Positions 37,162 to 45,861 of a DNA stretch of 64,000 nt are shown here, piece by piece. How positions within the stretch are numbered: position 1 is the stretch's first letter; each line of letters begins with the position of its first letter. The DNA comes from Streptomyces sp. HUAS YS2 (GTDB lineage Bacteria > Actinomycetota > Actinomycetes > Streptomycetales > Streptomycetaceae). The position numbers and the translations under genes were made by a program. The stretch lies in assembly GCF_033343995.1 (NCBI RefSeq), contig NZ_CP137573.1:3691001-3755000 (forward strand). Direction: 5' to 3'. The notes beneath the pieces are model-generated. The model did not search any database. It was not told the origin of the DNA and worked only from the letters and a program-made list of their open reading frames with translations.

Positions 37162-38559
37162 GTGGCCGCGCCCACCCCCACCCGCCGCAAAGTACTCGGA
37201 CGTCTCTCCCTGCCCGAGCGACGGTTCGTGGCGGACGCCCTGCGCACCGAGACGGTCGGCGGCGTACTCCTCCTCATCGCCGCGATCATCGCCCTCATCT
37301 GGGCGAACACCCCCCTGAGCGACAGTTACACGACCGTCCGGGACTTCCACATAGGCCCGGCCGCCCTCGGCCTCGACCTGTCGATTCAGCACTGGGCCGC
37401 CGACGGCCTGCTCGCGATCTTCTTCTTCGTCGCCGGCATCGAGCTCAAGCGCGAGCTCGTCGCGGGTGAACTGCGCGACCCCAGAGCCGCCGCCCTGCCC
37501 GTCATCGCCGCCGTCTGCGGCATGGCCGTCCCCGCGCTCGTCTACACGCTGGTCAACACGGTCGGCGACGGCTCCCTCGACGGCTGGGCCGTGCCCACCG
37601 CCACCGACATCGCCTTCGCGCTCGCCGTGCTGGCCGTCATCGGCACCTCGCTGCCGTCCGCGCTGCGCGCCTTCCTGCTGACGCTCGCCGTCGTCGACGA
37701 CCTGTTCGCGATCCTGATCATCGCGATCTTCTTCACGGACGACCTGGACTTCCTGGCCCTGGGCGGCGCGTTCGCCGGCCTCGTCGTCTTCTGGGTGCTG
37801 CTCCGCGTGGGCGTCCGCGGCTGGTACGTGTACGTCCCACTCGCCCTGGTCATCTGGGGCCTGATGTACAACAGCGGCGTCCACGCCACCATCGCGGGCG
37901 TCGCCATGGGCCTGATGCTCCGCTGCACCAGGCGCGACGGTGAGGAGCAGTCCCCCGGCGAGCACATCGAGCACCTGGTCCGACCGGTGTCCGCCGGCAT
38001 CGCGGTGCCGCTGTTCGCGCTGTTCTCCGCGGGCGTCAGCGTCTCCGGGAAGTCGCTCGGCGACGTGTTCACCCAGCCGGTCACGCTCGGCGTCGTCCTC
38101 GGCCTGGTCGTCGGCAAGGCGGTCGGCATCTTCGGCGGCACCTGGCTGACGGCCCGGTTCACCCGTGCGGAGCTGAACGAGGACCTCTCCTGGCCGGACG
38201 TCTTCGCCGTCGCGTCCCTCGCCGGCATCGGCTTCACCGTCTCGCTCCTCATCGGCGAGCTGGCCTTCGCCGACGACACCGCGCTGACCGAGGAGGTCAA
38301 GGCGGCGGTACTGGTCGGCTCGCTGATCGCCGCCATCTGCGCCACCGTGCTGCTCAAACTCAGGGTCCGGAAGTACCAGGCGCTCCTCACCGAGGAGGAG
38401 CGCGACGAGGACGAGGACGGCATCCCGGACATGTACGAGCAGGACAACCCTGAGTACCACCTGAGGATGGCGGCGATCTACGAGAGGAAGGCCGCCGAGC
38501 ACCGCGCCAAGGCCGAACTGGCGGGGGCATCGCGCGATGACGCCGACAGTCCGGCATGA
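37162..38559 (+). CDS. nhaA: Na+/H+ antiporter NhaA
   Basis: A 465-aa membrane antiporter that expels sodium in exchange for protons. It has about 12 helices. TDIAFALAVLAVIG and FLLTLAVVDDLFAILIIAIFF include the paired Asp of the ion site (VVDD). The C-terminal 50 residues are hydrophilic and charged (TEEERDEDEDGIPDMYEQ), longer than the E. coli form. Start is GTG at 37162 because CGGAGG lies 10 bases before; an earlier in-frame GTG lacks this. Confidence 0.93.
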   Translation: MAAPTPTRRKVLGRLSLPERRFVADALRTETVGGVLLLIAAIIALIWANTPLSDSYTTVRDFHIGPAALGLDLSIQHWAADGLLAIFFFVAGIELKRELVAGELRDPRAAALPVIAAVCGMAVPALVYTLVNTVGDGSLDGWAVPTATDIAFALAVLAVIGTSLPSALRAFLLTLAVVDDLFAILIIAIFFTDDLDFLALGGAFAGLVVFWVLLRVGVRGWYVYVPLALVIWGLMYNSGVHATIAGVAMGLMLRCTRRDGEEQSPGEHIEHLVRPVSAGIAVPLFALFSAGVSVSGKSLGDVFTQPVTLGVVLGLVVGKAVGIFGGTWLTARFTRAELNEDLSWPDVFAVASLAGIGFTVSLLIGELAFADDTALTEEVKAAVLVGSLIAAICATVLLKLRVRKYQALLTEEERDEDEDGIPDMYEQDNPEYHLRMAAIYERKAAEHRAKAELAGASRDDADSPA

Positions 38560-38596
38560 TCTGAGTCCGGACCGTAGAAGAGAAGAGGGAGCAGCC

Positions 38597-39070
38597 ATGA
38601 GCGAGCCGTTCGACGGCACCGAGCGCAGCCTCGGCCAGTTGGTCGCCTCGGCGACCGCCGAGATGTCCGCACTGGTGCACGACGAGATCGCCCTGGCGAA
38701 GGCCGAGATCCGCCAGGACGTCAAGCGGGGTGTGATGGGCGGTGCGGCCGGGATCGGCGCGGCCACCGTGCTCCTCTTCTCGCTGCCGATGCTGAGTTTC
38801 GCACTCGCGTACGGCATCAACACCTGGACCGGCGGGCACAACGGCAACGGCGGCTGGAACCTCGCCTGGTGCTTCCTGCTGTCCTTCGCGGCGAACGTGC
38901 TGCTCGCGGGCCTGCTGGGCTTCGTGGCGTACCTCAAGTTCCGCAAGGTCAAGCCGCCGGAGAAGTCCATCGCCTCGGCCAAGCAGACGGCAGCCGTACT
39001 CCAGGGCGTCAAGCCGCATCCGCGTCCGGTTCAGGACAAGTCCGTCGTTGTGGCACGCTCGTCTGCATGA
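38597..39070 (+). CDS. Phage holin-family / Actinobacterial Holin-X (DUF1469) membrane protein
   Basis: A 157-aa protein. An amphipathic N-terminal helix (LVASATAEMSALVHDEIALAKAE) precedes two membrane helices (GAAGIGAATVLLFSLPML and CFLLSFAANVLLAGLLG). The C-terminus is basic (FRKVKPPEKS). This is the usual DUF1469 layout; despite the name these are chromosomal proteins and not lysis genes. ATG at 38597 has AGAGGGAG upstream. Its stop overlaps the hydrolase ATG (ATGA), so the two are coupled. Confidence 0.85.
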   Translation: MSEPFDGTERSLGQLVASATAEMSALVHDEIALAKAEIRQDVKRGVMGGAAGIGAATVLLFSLPMLSFALAYGINTWTGGHNGNGGWNLAWCFLLSFAANVLLAGLLGFVAYLKFRKVKPPEKSIASAKQTAAVLQGVKPHPRPVQDKSVVVARSSA

Positions 39071-40005
39071 CCGTCCCAGAGAGCAGCAGCGCCAACGGCG
39101 GAAGCCCGGTCCGCATCGACGGGCCGTGGACCCATCGCGACGTGGCCGCCAACGGGGCGCGCTTCCACATCGCCGAGATGGGCGACGGGCCGTTGGTCCT
39201 GCTGCTCCACGGCTTCCCGCAGTTCTGGTGGACCTGGCGGCACCAGCTGCCGGCGCTCGCCGACGCGGGGTTCCGCGCCGTGGCGATGGACCTGCGCGGC
39301 GTGGGCGGCAGCGACCGTACGCCGCGCGGTTACGACCCGGCGAACCTCGCGCTGGACATCACCGGCGTGGTCCGCTCGCTCGGCGAGCCGGACGCGGCGC
39401 TGGTCGGGCACGACCTGGGCGGGTACCTGGCGTGGACCGCGGCCGTGATGCGCCCGAAGCTGGTGCGGCGGCTCGCGGTCTCCTCCATGCCGCACCCGCG
39501 GCGCTGGCGGTCGGCGATGCTCTCCGACTTCGCCCAGTCGCGGGCGGGTTCGTACGTGTGGGGCTTCCAGCGGCCGTGGGTGCCGGAGCGTCAGCTCGTC
39601 GCGGACGACGCGGCGCTGGTGGGCCGGCTGATCCACGACTGGTCCGGGCCGCGGATCCCGGACGGGGACGCGATCGAGGTGTACCGGCGGGCGATGCGCA
39701 TCCCGTCGACGGCGCACTGCTCGATCGAGCCGTTCCGGTGGATGGTGCGGTCGATGGCCCGGCCGGACGGCATCCAGTTCAACCGGCGCATGAAGCGCCC
39801 CGTCCGGGTGCCGACCCTGCACCTGCACGGCTCGATGGACCCGGCGATGCGCACGCGCAGCGCGGCGGGCTCGGGCGAGTACGTGGAGGCCCCCTACCGC
39901 TGGCGCCTGTTCGACGGCCTCGGCCACTTCCCTCACGAGGAGGACCCGGTGGCGTTCTCGTCGGAGCTCATCAACTGGCTCAAGGACCCCGAACCGGACC
40001 GTTGA
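39067..40005 (+). CDS. Alpha/beta hydrolase, epoxide hydrolase-like
   Basis: A 312-aa hydrolase. LLLHGFPQFWWTWRHQLPAL gives the HGFP oxyanion loop, and VGHDLGGYLAW has Asp as nucleophile, as in epoxide hydrolases and haloalkane dehalogenases. The catalytic His is in FDGLGHFPHEEDP. The acid is probably Asp in LHGSMDPAMRT. It is translationally coupled to the holin-like gene. In M. tuberculosis the equivalent position also carries an epoxide hydrolase-like gene (EphE, Rv3670). Substrate unknown. Confidence 0.88.
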   Translation: MTVPESSSANGGSPVRIDGPWTHRDVAANGARFHIAEMGDGPLVLLLHGFPQFWWTWRHQLPALADAGFRAVAMDLRGVGGSDRTPRGYDPANLALDITGVVRSLGEPDAALVGHDLGGYLAWTAAVMRPKLVRRLAVSSMPHPRRWRSAMLSDFAQSRAGSYVWGFQRPWVPERQLVADDAALVGRLIHDWSGPRIPDGDAIEVYRRAMRIPSTAHCSIEPFRWMVRSMARPDGIQFNRRMKRPVRVPTLHLHGSMDPAMRTRSAAGSGEYVEAPYRWRLFDGLGHFPHEEDPVAFSSELINWLKDPEPDR

Positions 40006-40119
40006 GGGGTCCGCGCGGGGCGAACTCGCGTTCTGCGAACGGCCATGTGCCCGGCGCATACTCCAATTGGCCGCCCCCCGGGCGGTTACCGACCTTGGGG
40101 CACGGGCAGACGTCGGGGT

Positions 40120-40308
40120 ATGGGCTGGACGCACGACTACGGTGACGCAGCACGCAACCGCCGCTCGGCCAGGGGGCCGATCACGCACGAGAGGGGTGGC
40201 CCACAGGACGAGGGCCACGCGCACTCCGGTCAGGGGATCGGGATCCCGCGCATTCTCCGCCGCCGGGCCCGCTGGGTCTCGGCGCGGCTGAGGCACACCC
40301 GCGACTGA
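40120..40308 (+). CDS. Small basic protein, 62 aa (uncertain)
   Basis: ORF MGWTHDYGDAARNRRSARG ..., Arg-rich, ending RLRHTRD. It fills part of a 347-base gap between the epoxide hydrolase and the convergent MarP gene. CGGGG lies just before the ATG. GC skew by codon position fits coding only moderately. No family is recognised. It may be a shadow frame, and the gap otherwise holds only the MarP terminator-like hairpin. Confidence 0.35.
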   Translation: MGWTHDYGDAARNRRSARGPITHERGGPQDEGHAHSGQGIGIPRILRRRARWVSARLRHTRD

Positions 40309-40332
40309 GACACACCCGCGACCGAGGCCGAG

Positions 40333-40354
40333 GGCCCGGGCCGGCGCCCGGGCT
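40333..40354 (-). terminator. Hairpin at the end of the marP gene
   Basis: 8-bp palindromic stem GCCCGGGC with loop CGGC, overlapping the stop codon of the protease gene. It could end minus-strand transcripts, but the overlap with the stop is atypical. Confidence 0.45.
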
Positions 40355-41552
40355 ACAGGGCGCAGCCTTGGCTGTCGACCTGCTGGTTCGCCACCGCACC
40401 GCGCTCGATGTCCTCGCGGATCTCGTCCGCCGTCAGGGCGTACCCGGTGTTCGCGTCGTCGAGGGACCGCGCGAAGATCACGCCGTACACCCTGCCGTCC
40501 GCGGTGAGGAGCGGGCCGCCGGAGTTGCCCTGACGGACCGTCGCGTACAGCGAGTACACGTCACGGCGCACCTCGCCCCGGTGGTAGATGTCCGGGCCGT
40601 TGGCGTTGATGCGGCCGCGCACGCGCGCCGAGCGGACGTCGTACGAGCCGTTCTCCGGGAAGCCCGCGACGATGGCGTTGTCGCCGCTGCGGGCGTCCTC
40701 GGCGGTGAACCGCAGCGGGGGGGCGTCGAGGTCCGGCACGTCCAGGATCGCGATGTCGCGCTGCCAGTCGTACAGGACGACCTTGGCGTCGTAGAGCCGG
40801 CCCTCGCCGCCGATCTGCACGGTCGGCTCGTCGACGCCGCCCACGACGTGCGCGTTGGTCATCACACGGCGCGGGGCGAAGACGAAGCCGGTGCCTTCGA
40901 GGACCTTGCCGCAGCTCGGCGCGGTGCCGACGACCTTCACGATGGACCGCTGGGCGCGCGCGGCCACCGGGCTGTTCGCCAGGGCCGGATCGGGCGCCCG
41001 GACCTCCGTGATGGGCTCGTTCGCGAACGGGCTGAAGACCTGCGGGAAGCCGTTCTGCGCGAGGACGGAGGAGAAGTCGGTGAACCAGGTGGACGCCTGA
41101 GCCGGCATCACGCGGGACACCCCGAGCAGCACCTTCGACGTGCGGACCTCCTTGCCGAGCGTCGGCAGGGACGTTCCGGCGAGGGCGGAGCCGATCAGCC
41201 AGGCCACCAGCAGCATCGCGACGACGTTCACCAGCGCGCCGCCGGTGGCGTCCAGGGCGCGGGCCGGCGACCACGTGATGTACCGGCGCAGCTTGTTCCC
41301 GAGGTGGGTGGTGAACGCCTGGCCGACGGACGCGCAGACGATCACCACGATGACGAAGACGACCACCGCCGTCGTCGACACCTCGGAGCCGTCGGTCAGC
41401 CATTCCCAGAGCAGCGGCAGCACGTAGACGGCGACGAGGCCACCGCCGAGGAAGCCGATCACCGACAGGATGCCGACGACGAAGCCCTGGCGGTAGCCGA
41501 CGATCGCGAACCACACGGCGGCGAGCAGCAGCAGGATGTCCAGCACATTCAC
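40353..41552 (-). CDS. marP: MarP-family periplasmic serine protease (CvpA-like membrane domain)
   Basis: A 399-aa protein. Four N-terminal helices (VLDILLLLAAVWFAIVGYRQ onward) form a CvpA/colicin V-like domain. The extracytoplasmic part is a trypsin-like protease with His in MTNAHVVGG, Asp in RDIAILDVPD and Ser in RQGNSGGPLL. Two Cys (SCGKV and QGCAL) may form the disulfide seen in M. tuberculosis MarP (Rv3671c), which protects against acid and acts on cell-wall enzymes. Start is GTG at 41552. The nudix and nth genes upstream are in the same order in mycobacteria. Confidence 0.92.
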   Translation of the reverse strand: MNVLDILLLLAAVWFAIVGYRQGFVVGILSVIGFLGGGLVAVYVLPLLWEWLTDGSEVSTTAVVVFVIVVIVCASVGQAFTTHLGNKLRRYITWSPARALDATGGALVNVVAMLLVAWLIGSALAGTSLPTLGKEVRTSKVLLGVSRVMPAQASTWFTDFSSVLAQNGFPQVFSPFANEPITEVRAPDPALANSPVAARAQRSIVKVVGTAPSCGKVLEGTGFVFAPRRVMTNAHVVGGVDEPTVQIGGEGRLYDAKVVLYDWQRDIAILDVPDLDAPPLRFTAEDARSGDNAIVAGFPENGSYDVRSARVRGRINANGPDIYHRGEVRRDVYSLYATVRQGNSGGPLLTADGRVYGVIFARSLDDANTGYALTADEIREDIERGAVANQQVDSQGCAL

Positions 41553-41598
41553 CGTCGGTAGCCTCGCAGATTCGTCTTCGGTCGCCCGGGTCAGGGTG

Positions 41599-42324
41599 TC
41601 ATGAGCGCCAGTTCAGTGGGACCTGCTTCGACCGGTCCCACGGTCGCTCCCACCCCGCGAAGTGCAGGATCCGGTCGATCACTCCCGCGGTGAAACCCCA
41701 GACCAGAGCCGATGCGACCAGGAACGCGGGGCCCTGGTGGCCGCTCGGGTGGACGGACATGGCGCGGTTGGCCGGGTCCGTGAGATCCGCCACGGGAACC
41801 GTGAAGACCCGGGCGGTCTCCGCGGGGTCCACCACGCCGACCGGCGTCGGAGTCCGCCACCAGCCGAGTACGGGGGTGACGACGAAATGACTCACCGGAA
41901 TGTAGAGCCGGGGCAGCACCCCGAAGATCTGGACGCCGGCGGGGTCGAGACCGGTTTCCTCCTCGGCCTCGCGGAGCGCGGCGCGCAGCAGCCCGCCGTT
42001 CTCCGGATCGCCGTCCTCCGGGTCGAGGGCGCCGCCCGGGAAGGACGGCTGGCCGGCGTGCGAGCGCAGGTTGCCGGAGCGTTCCATGAGCAGCAGCTCG
42101 GGCCCGCGCTCGCCCTCTCCGAACAGGATCAGCACCGCGGACTGGCGGCCGGAGCCGCTCTCGGGCGGCAGGAACCGGCTGAGCTGCTCGGGCTCGACCG
42201 TGCGCGCGGCCCGCTCGACCGGCTCCAGCCAGTCGGGCAGCCCCTCTCCCGACACGACGATCCCGCCGTCCGTGCCGCTCTCGGTCCTGCCGTCGTACGT
42301 CTCTGTCTCTCCGGCGCGTGTCAT
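41599..42324 (-). CDS. Nudix hydrolase, CoA pyrophosphatase-like
   Basis: A 241-aa Nudix protein. The box reads GGALDPEDGDPENGGLLRAA followed by LREAEEETGLDP, with the REAEEETGL core carrying the metal-binding Glu. The UPF0035 motif typical of CoA diphosphatases (LLLMERSGNLRSHAGQPSFP) comes just before. ATG at 42324 has GGGGGTG upstream; a GTG six bases earlier is also possible. It lies between nth and marP, as Rv3672c does in M. tuberculosis. Probable role: hydrolysis of CoA derivatives. Confidence 0.87.
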   Translation of the reverse strand: MTRAGETETYDGRTESGTDGGIVVSGEGLPDWLEPVERAARTVEPEQLSRFLPPESGSGRQSAVLILFGEGERGPELLLMERSGNLRSHAGQPSFPGGALDPEDGDPENGGLLRAALREAEEETGLDPAGVQIFGVLPRLYIPVSHFVVTPVLGWWRTPTPVGVVDPAETARVFTVPVADLTDPANRAMSVHPSGHQGPAFLVASALVWGFTAGVIDRILHFAGWERPWDRSKQVPLNWRS

Positions 42325-42400
42325 CGGCACCCCCGTCCGTCCTGTGCAACGCCTACGGCGTTCGAGATCGTTCCGCTCCCCCGCGATCGGCGTGCAGACG

Positions 42401-43246
42401 TCACGCGGCGCCCAGCGGGGGTGCCGGCAGGCCCGGGTAGTCCGGCGGCGGGTTCAGCCGCTGGCCGGGGTAGCCGCCCTTCTCGTACTTCAGCAGCTTC
42501 TTCGCCTTCTCCGGGTCCGTCTCGCCCTCTCCGTAGGAGGGGCAGAGGTGCGTGATCGGGCAGGCGCCGCAGGCCGGCTTGCGGGCGTGGCAGATGCGGC
42601 GGCCGTGGAAGATCACCCGGTGCGAGAGCATCGTCCAGTCGCTCTTGGGGAAGATCGTGGCGACCTCGGCCTCGATCTTGACCGGGTCGTCCGACGTGGT
42701 CCACTTCCAGCGCCGGGCCAGCCGCATGAAGTGGGTGTCGACCGTGATGCCGGGGACGCCGAAGGCGTTGCCGAGGACGACGAAGGCGGTCTTGCGGCCC
42801 ACTCCGGGGAGTTTGACCAGGTCGTCGAGGCGGCCGGGGACCTCGCCGCCGAAGTCGTCCCGGAGGGCGGTGGCGAGCCCCATGATCGACTTGGTCTTGG
42901 CCCGGAAGAACCCCGTCGGCCGGATCAGCTCCTCGACCTCCTCGGGGTTCGCCCCGGCGAGGTCCTCGGGCGTCGGGTACTTCGCGAAGAGCGCGGGCGT
43001 CGTCTGATTGACCCGGAGGTCGGTGGTCTGGGCGGAGAGCACGGTGGCGACGAGCAGCTCGAAGGGGTTGCGGAAGTCCAGCTCGGGGTGCGCGTACGGA
43101 TACACCTCCGCGAGCTCCCGGTTGATCCGGCGCGCCCGGCGCACCATCGCGAGCCGCGACTCGGGCTTGGCCGGCTTGGCCGGCTTCACGGCCGGCTTCA
43201 CGGCCGCCTTCTTCGGCTTCGCCGTCGTGACGTTGCTCTCTGCCAT
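42401..43246 (-). CDS. nth: Endonuclease III (DNA glycosylase/AP lyase)
   Basis: A 281-aa base-excision enzyme for oxidised pyrimidines. The helix-hairpin-helix LPGVGRKTAFV carries the catalytic Lys. VDTHFMRLARR carries the Asp. The 4Fe-4S loop is CHARKPACGACPITHLC with spacing C-X6-C-X2-C-X5-C. The first 30 residues are Lys/Pro/Ala repeats (AVKPAVKPAKPAKP), a disordered extension absent in E. coli Nth. The C-terminal 45 residues are also extra. Start at 43246 gives MAESNVTTAKPKK. Confidence 0.95.
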   Translation of the reverse strand: MAESNVTTAKPKKAAVKPAVKPAKPAKPESRLAMVRRARRINRELAEVYPYAHPELDFRNPFELLVATVLSAQTTDLRVNQTTPALFAKYPTPEDLAGANPEEVEELIRPTGFFRAKTKSIMGLATALRDDFGGEVPGRLDDLVKLPGVGRKTAFVVLGNAFGVPGITVDTHFMRLARRWKWTTSDDPVKIEAEVATIFPKSDWTMLSHRVIFHGRRICHARKPACGACPITHLCPSYGEGETDPEKAKKLLKYEKGGYPGQRLNPPPDYPGLPAPPLGAA

Positions 43247-43367
43247 GCCCTGAAGGCTACGCCGGGACGCGTTCGGAGCAGTTGCGTTCGCGCGAGGTGA
43301 TCACGGACCGGATTCTGACGGTGTGTAGCAGTCAGCTACAGACCGTCACTTCCCGAGAGGAAACTCC

Positions 43368-43781
43368 GTGCTGCCCATCCGCAAGGCGCTCGCCGCGTCC
43401 GTCCTGTCCATCGTCCCGCTCGCCGTCTCCGCCGCGCCGGCCGTCGCGGACCCGCAACTCAGCTTCGTGGTCACGCCGCCGTCCTATGTGAACAGCGAGG
43501 GCCAGGTACTGCTGAAGACCGAGGTCACCTGCACAGCAGGGGCCGAGGGCAGCGCCAGCGCGTACGCCCAGCAGACACGCATGGGAATCCTGTCCGCCGG
43601 CTCGAGCTTCAGCTCGATCGAGTGCACGGGCGCCCCGCAGACCATCTGGTTCACCATCACGGCCTTCAGCGGTCCGGGCTTCGCCCCCGGCCCGGCGGGC
43701 GCGCAGTTGTCCGCCAATGCCTGCGACGCCTTCGGCTGCGCCTTCCTGGACGAGCGAACCACCATTCGCCTCAGGCGCTGA
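43368..43781 (+). CDS. Small secreted protein with four cysteines
   Basis: A 137-aa protein with a signal peptide (MLPIRKALAASVLSIVPLAV, cut near SAAPAVADP). The mature part is beta-rich and has four Cys (VTCTAG, IECTG, NACDAFGC), suggesting two disulfides. Start is GTG at 43368 with GAGAGGAAA upstream. No known family is recognised. It is divergent from nth and 350 bases before crp. Secretion by the Sec route is inferred from the signal. Confidence 0.75.
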   Translation: MLPIRKALAASVLSIVPLAVSAAPAVADPQLSFVVTPPSYVNSEGQVLLKTEVTCTAGAEGSASAYAQQTRMGILSAGSSFSSIECTGAPQTIWFTITAFSGPGFAPGPAGAQLSANACDAFGCAFLDERTTIRLRR

Positions 43782-43801
43782 CGCTCGGCCGCACAGCGCG
43801 A

Positions 43802-43833
43802 GCCCCGGCCGCACCGGCACCGGCGGCCGGGGC
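43802..43833 (+). terminator. Terminator after the small secreted protein gene
   Basis: 11-bp perfect stem GCCCCGGCCGC / GCGGCCGGGGC with a 10-base loop, 21 bases past the stop. Confidence 0.65.
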
Positions 43834-44053
43834 CCGACCGACCCTCCCGACGACCCGCCCGATTTCGCCCGGTTCGCGGAGATTCCCACCACTCCGAAAG
43901 CCCACGTTCGCCCACGGCTGAATTCCATCTTCCGGAACCGGTACAACCTGCGTCCCGACCCGGCAACTGCCCCCCGCCGAGGCCGATCAGCACACGAATC
44001 CGGCCCTCGGGCACTCTCCGGGTCGCCGGTACGTCAGACTTGTGGTGGATCCT

Positions 44054-44069
44054 TGTGATCGATCGCACT
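44054..44069. promoter_or_regulatory. Candidate Crp-binding site upstream of crp
   Basis: TGTGATCGATCGCACT resembles the cAMP receptor protein palindrome TGTGA-N6-TCACA (inner symmetry TGTGATC/GATCGCA, one mismatch). It lies 63 bases before the crp start, suggesting autoregulation. The rest of the 350-base gap (43782-44131) has a terminator and no ORF. Confidence 0.45.
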
Positions 44070-44131
44070 GTTTTGCGGTGCGGCATCATGGGGACCACCG
44101 TCCCCTGAGCAGGTCGACAAGGAGAGAACTC

Positions 44132-44806
44132 GTGGACGACGTTCTGCGGCGCGCCCCGCTCTTCGCGGCGCTCGATGACGAGCAGGCCGCTGAGCTGCGC
44201 GCCTCGATGAGTGAGGCGACGCTCGCCCGTGGCGACGCGCTCTTCCACGAGGGCGACCCCGGCGACCGCCTGTACGTGGTCACCGAGGGCAAGGTGAAGC
44301 TCCACCGCACCTCCCCCGACGGCCGCGAGAACATGCTGGCCGTCCTCGGCCCCGGCGAGCTCATCGGCGAGCTGTCCCTCTTCGACCCGGGCCCGCGCAC
44401 CGCGACCGCGACCGCGCTGACCGAGGTCAAGCTGCTGGGCCTGGGCCACGGCGACCTCCAGCCCTGGCTGAACGCGCGGCCCGAGGTGGCCACGGCCCTG
44501 CTGCGCGCCGTCGCCCGCCGCCTGCGCAAGACCAACGACCAGATGTCCGACCTGGTCTTCTCCGACGTGCCGGGCCGTGTCGCCCGCGCGCTCCTCGACC
44601 TGTCGCGCCGCTTCGGCGTGCAGTCGGAAGAGGGCATCCACGTCGTGCACGACCTCACCCAGGAGGAGTTGGCGCAGCTGGTCGGCGCCTCCCGCGAGAC
44701 GGTCAACAAGGCCCTGGCGGACTTCGCCCAGCGCGGCTGGCTCCGCCTGGAGGCCCGCGCGGTGATCCTGCTGGACGTGGAGCGCCTCGCGAAGCGCTCG
44801 CGCTGA
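44132..44806 (+). CDS. crp: Crp/Fnr-family transcription regulator
   Basis: A 224-aa cyclic-nucleotide-type regulator. The cNMP fold includes GELIGELSLFDPGPRTATAT, where Glu and Arg contact the phosphate in CRP proteins. The HTH reads LTQEELAQLVGASRETVNKA. In S. coelicolor Crp (SCO3571, same length as remembered) controls germination and antibiotic supply. GTG at 44132 has AAGGAGAG before it; a longer in-frame start is rejected. It is followed by a terminator. Confidence 0.94.
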   Translation: MDDVLRRAPLFAALDDEQAAELRASMSEATLARGDALFHEGDPGDRLYVVTEGKVKLHRTSPDGRENMLAVLGPGELIGELSLFDPGPRTATATALTEVKLLGLGHGDLQPWLNARPEVATALLRAVARRLRKTNDQMSDLVFSDVPGRVARALLDLSRRFGVQSEEGIHVVHDLTQEELAQLVGASRETVNKALADFAQRGWLRLEARAVILLDVERLAKRSR

Positions 44807-44825
44807 GCACCCTCCGTACGCACGA

Positions 44826-44862
44826 GAAGGGGCCGCCCCGGTCGAACCGGGGCGGCCCTTCC
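44826..44862. terminator. Terminator between crp and the convergent SPFH gene
   Basis: 13-bp stem GGGCCGCCCCGGT / ACCGGGGCGGCCC with loop CGA, extended by AAG/CTT pairs after a one-base bulge. It can serve both convergent genes. Confidence 0.8.
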
Positions 44863-44880
44863 GTATACGGACCGGCCGTC

Positions 44881-45768
44881 CTACTTCTTCGTGTCCACGA
44901 TCAGCGGGTTGCCGCTGCCGCCGCCACAAGGCACCGCGTACACCGGGTTCTTCGCCGCGGCCTCCTTGTACGCCTCGATGCACTGGTTCATCAGGACCTT
45001 GTCGGTCAGGGAGTCGCTGAGGATCTTGTTGGCGCGGGCGATGCCCTCCGCCTCGATCCGGCGGCGGTCCGACTCGGCCTTGGCCGTACGGGCGGCCTCG
45101 GTGGCGCGCTCGGTGGCCTGCTGCTGCTGGATCTTGCTGTCGATCTGGTCCTGCAGCCGGTCCGACGGCTTCACGTTGCGCAGGTTCACCGTGGTGACGG
45201 CGATCCCGCGGGGCGCCAGGCGCTCCTTGATCAGGTCGGCGATCTCGGCGTTGATCTTCTCGCGGTCGCTCGCGTAGCCCTGCTCGCTGGAGTAGCGGGC
45301 GAAGACGTTGCGGACGATCTCACGGCTGTCGGGGTAGACCAGGCGCTGCTGGATGGCGTCCTCGGTGCCCGCGAGCTTGTACAGCTCGACCGCCTTGGCC
45401 GGCGTCACGGCCCACTTCACGGTCACCTCGGCGTACATCACGCCGCCCTGCGAGGAGCGGACCTCGACCACGTCCTTGTCGGAGAGGTTGAGGTCGACGG
45501 GGCGCGTCGAGAAGGTCGTGACGTCGGTGAACGGCGACTTGAAGTGCATGCCCGACCGCATCGGCGAGCCGACCTTGCCGAAGGCGACCGGGACACCCAC
45601 CTCGTACGCGCTGATGACGTACAGCATGCTGCCGATCAGCGTGAACAGGCCGGCGAGCAGGGCGCCGAGCGAACCGAGCTTCAGGCCGCGGCTGTCGTTG
45701 CCGCGGCCCACGAAGAACAGCACCACTGCGGCGATCAGCAACAGGATGGATATGACGAACACGGGCAT
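44881..45768 (-). CDS. SPFH/prohibitin-domain membrane protein
   Basis: A 295-aa protein with two N-terminal membrane helices (VFVISILLLIAAVVLFFVG and GALLAGLFTLIGSMLYVIS), followed by an SPFH/band 7 domain (VAFGKVGSPMRSGMHFKSPF) and a C-terminal coiled coil (KIQQQQATERATEAARTAKA). Two Cys near the end. ATG at 45768 has GGGGGAGA upstream. Band 7 proteins scaffold membrane domains and proteases. Relatives occur next to crp in Streptomyces, but the partner is unknown. Confidence 0.87.
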   Translation of the reverse strand: MPVFVISILLLIAAVVLFFVGRGNDSRGLKLGSLGALLAGLFTLIGSMLYVISAYEVGVPVAFGKVGSPMRSGMHFKSPFTDVTTFSTRPVDLNLSDKDVVEVRSSQGGVMYAEVTVKWAVTPAKAVELYKLAGTEDAIQQRLVYPDSREIVRNVFARYSSEQGYASDREKINAEIADLIKERLAPRGIAVTTVNLRNVKPSDRLQDQIDSKIQQQQATERATEAARTAKAESDRRRIEAEGIARANKILSDSLTDKVLMNQCIEAYKEAAAKNPVYAVPCGGGSGNPLIVDTKK

Positions 45769-45861
45769 TCTCCCCCGAGATCTACGGCCAGAAGTAAGCG
45801 GAGCGTAAAGCACGGACCGAAAGATCCATTTCTCGGGGGTCGCGCCGCCTCCGACCCTGCG

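Noticed and set aside
38597..39070. Prophage lysis holin
   Set aside because: DUF1469 proteins are chromosomal; no phage genes are nearby.
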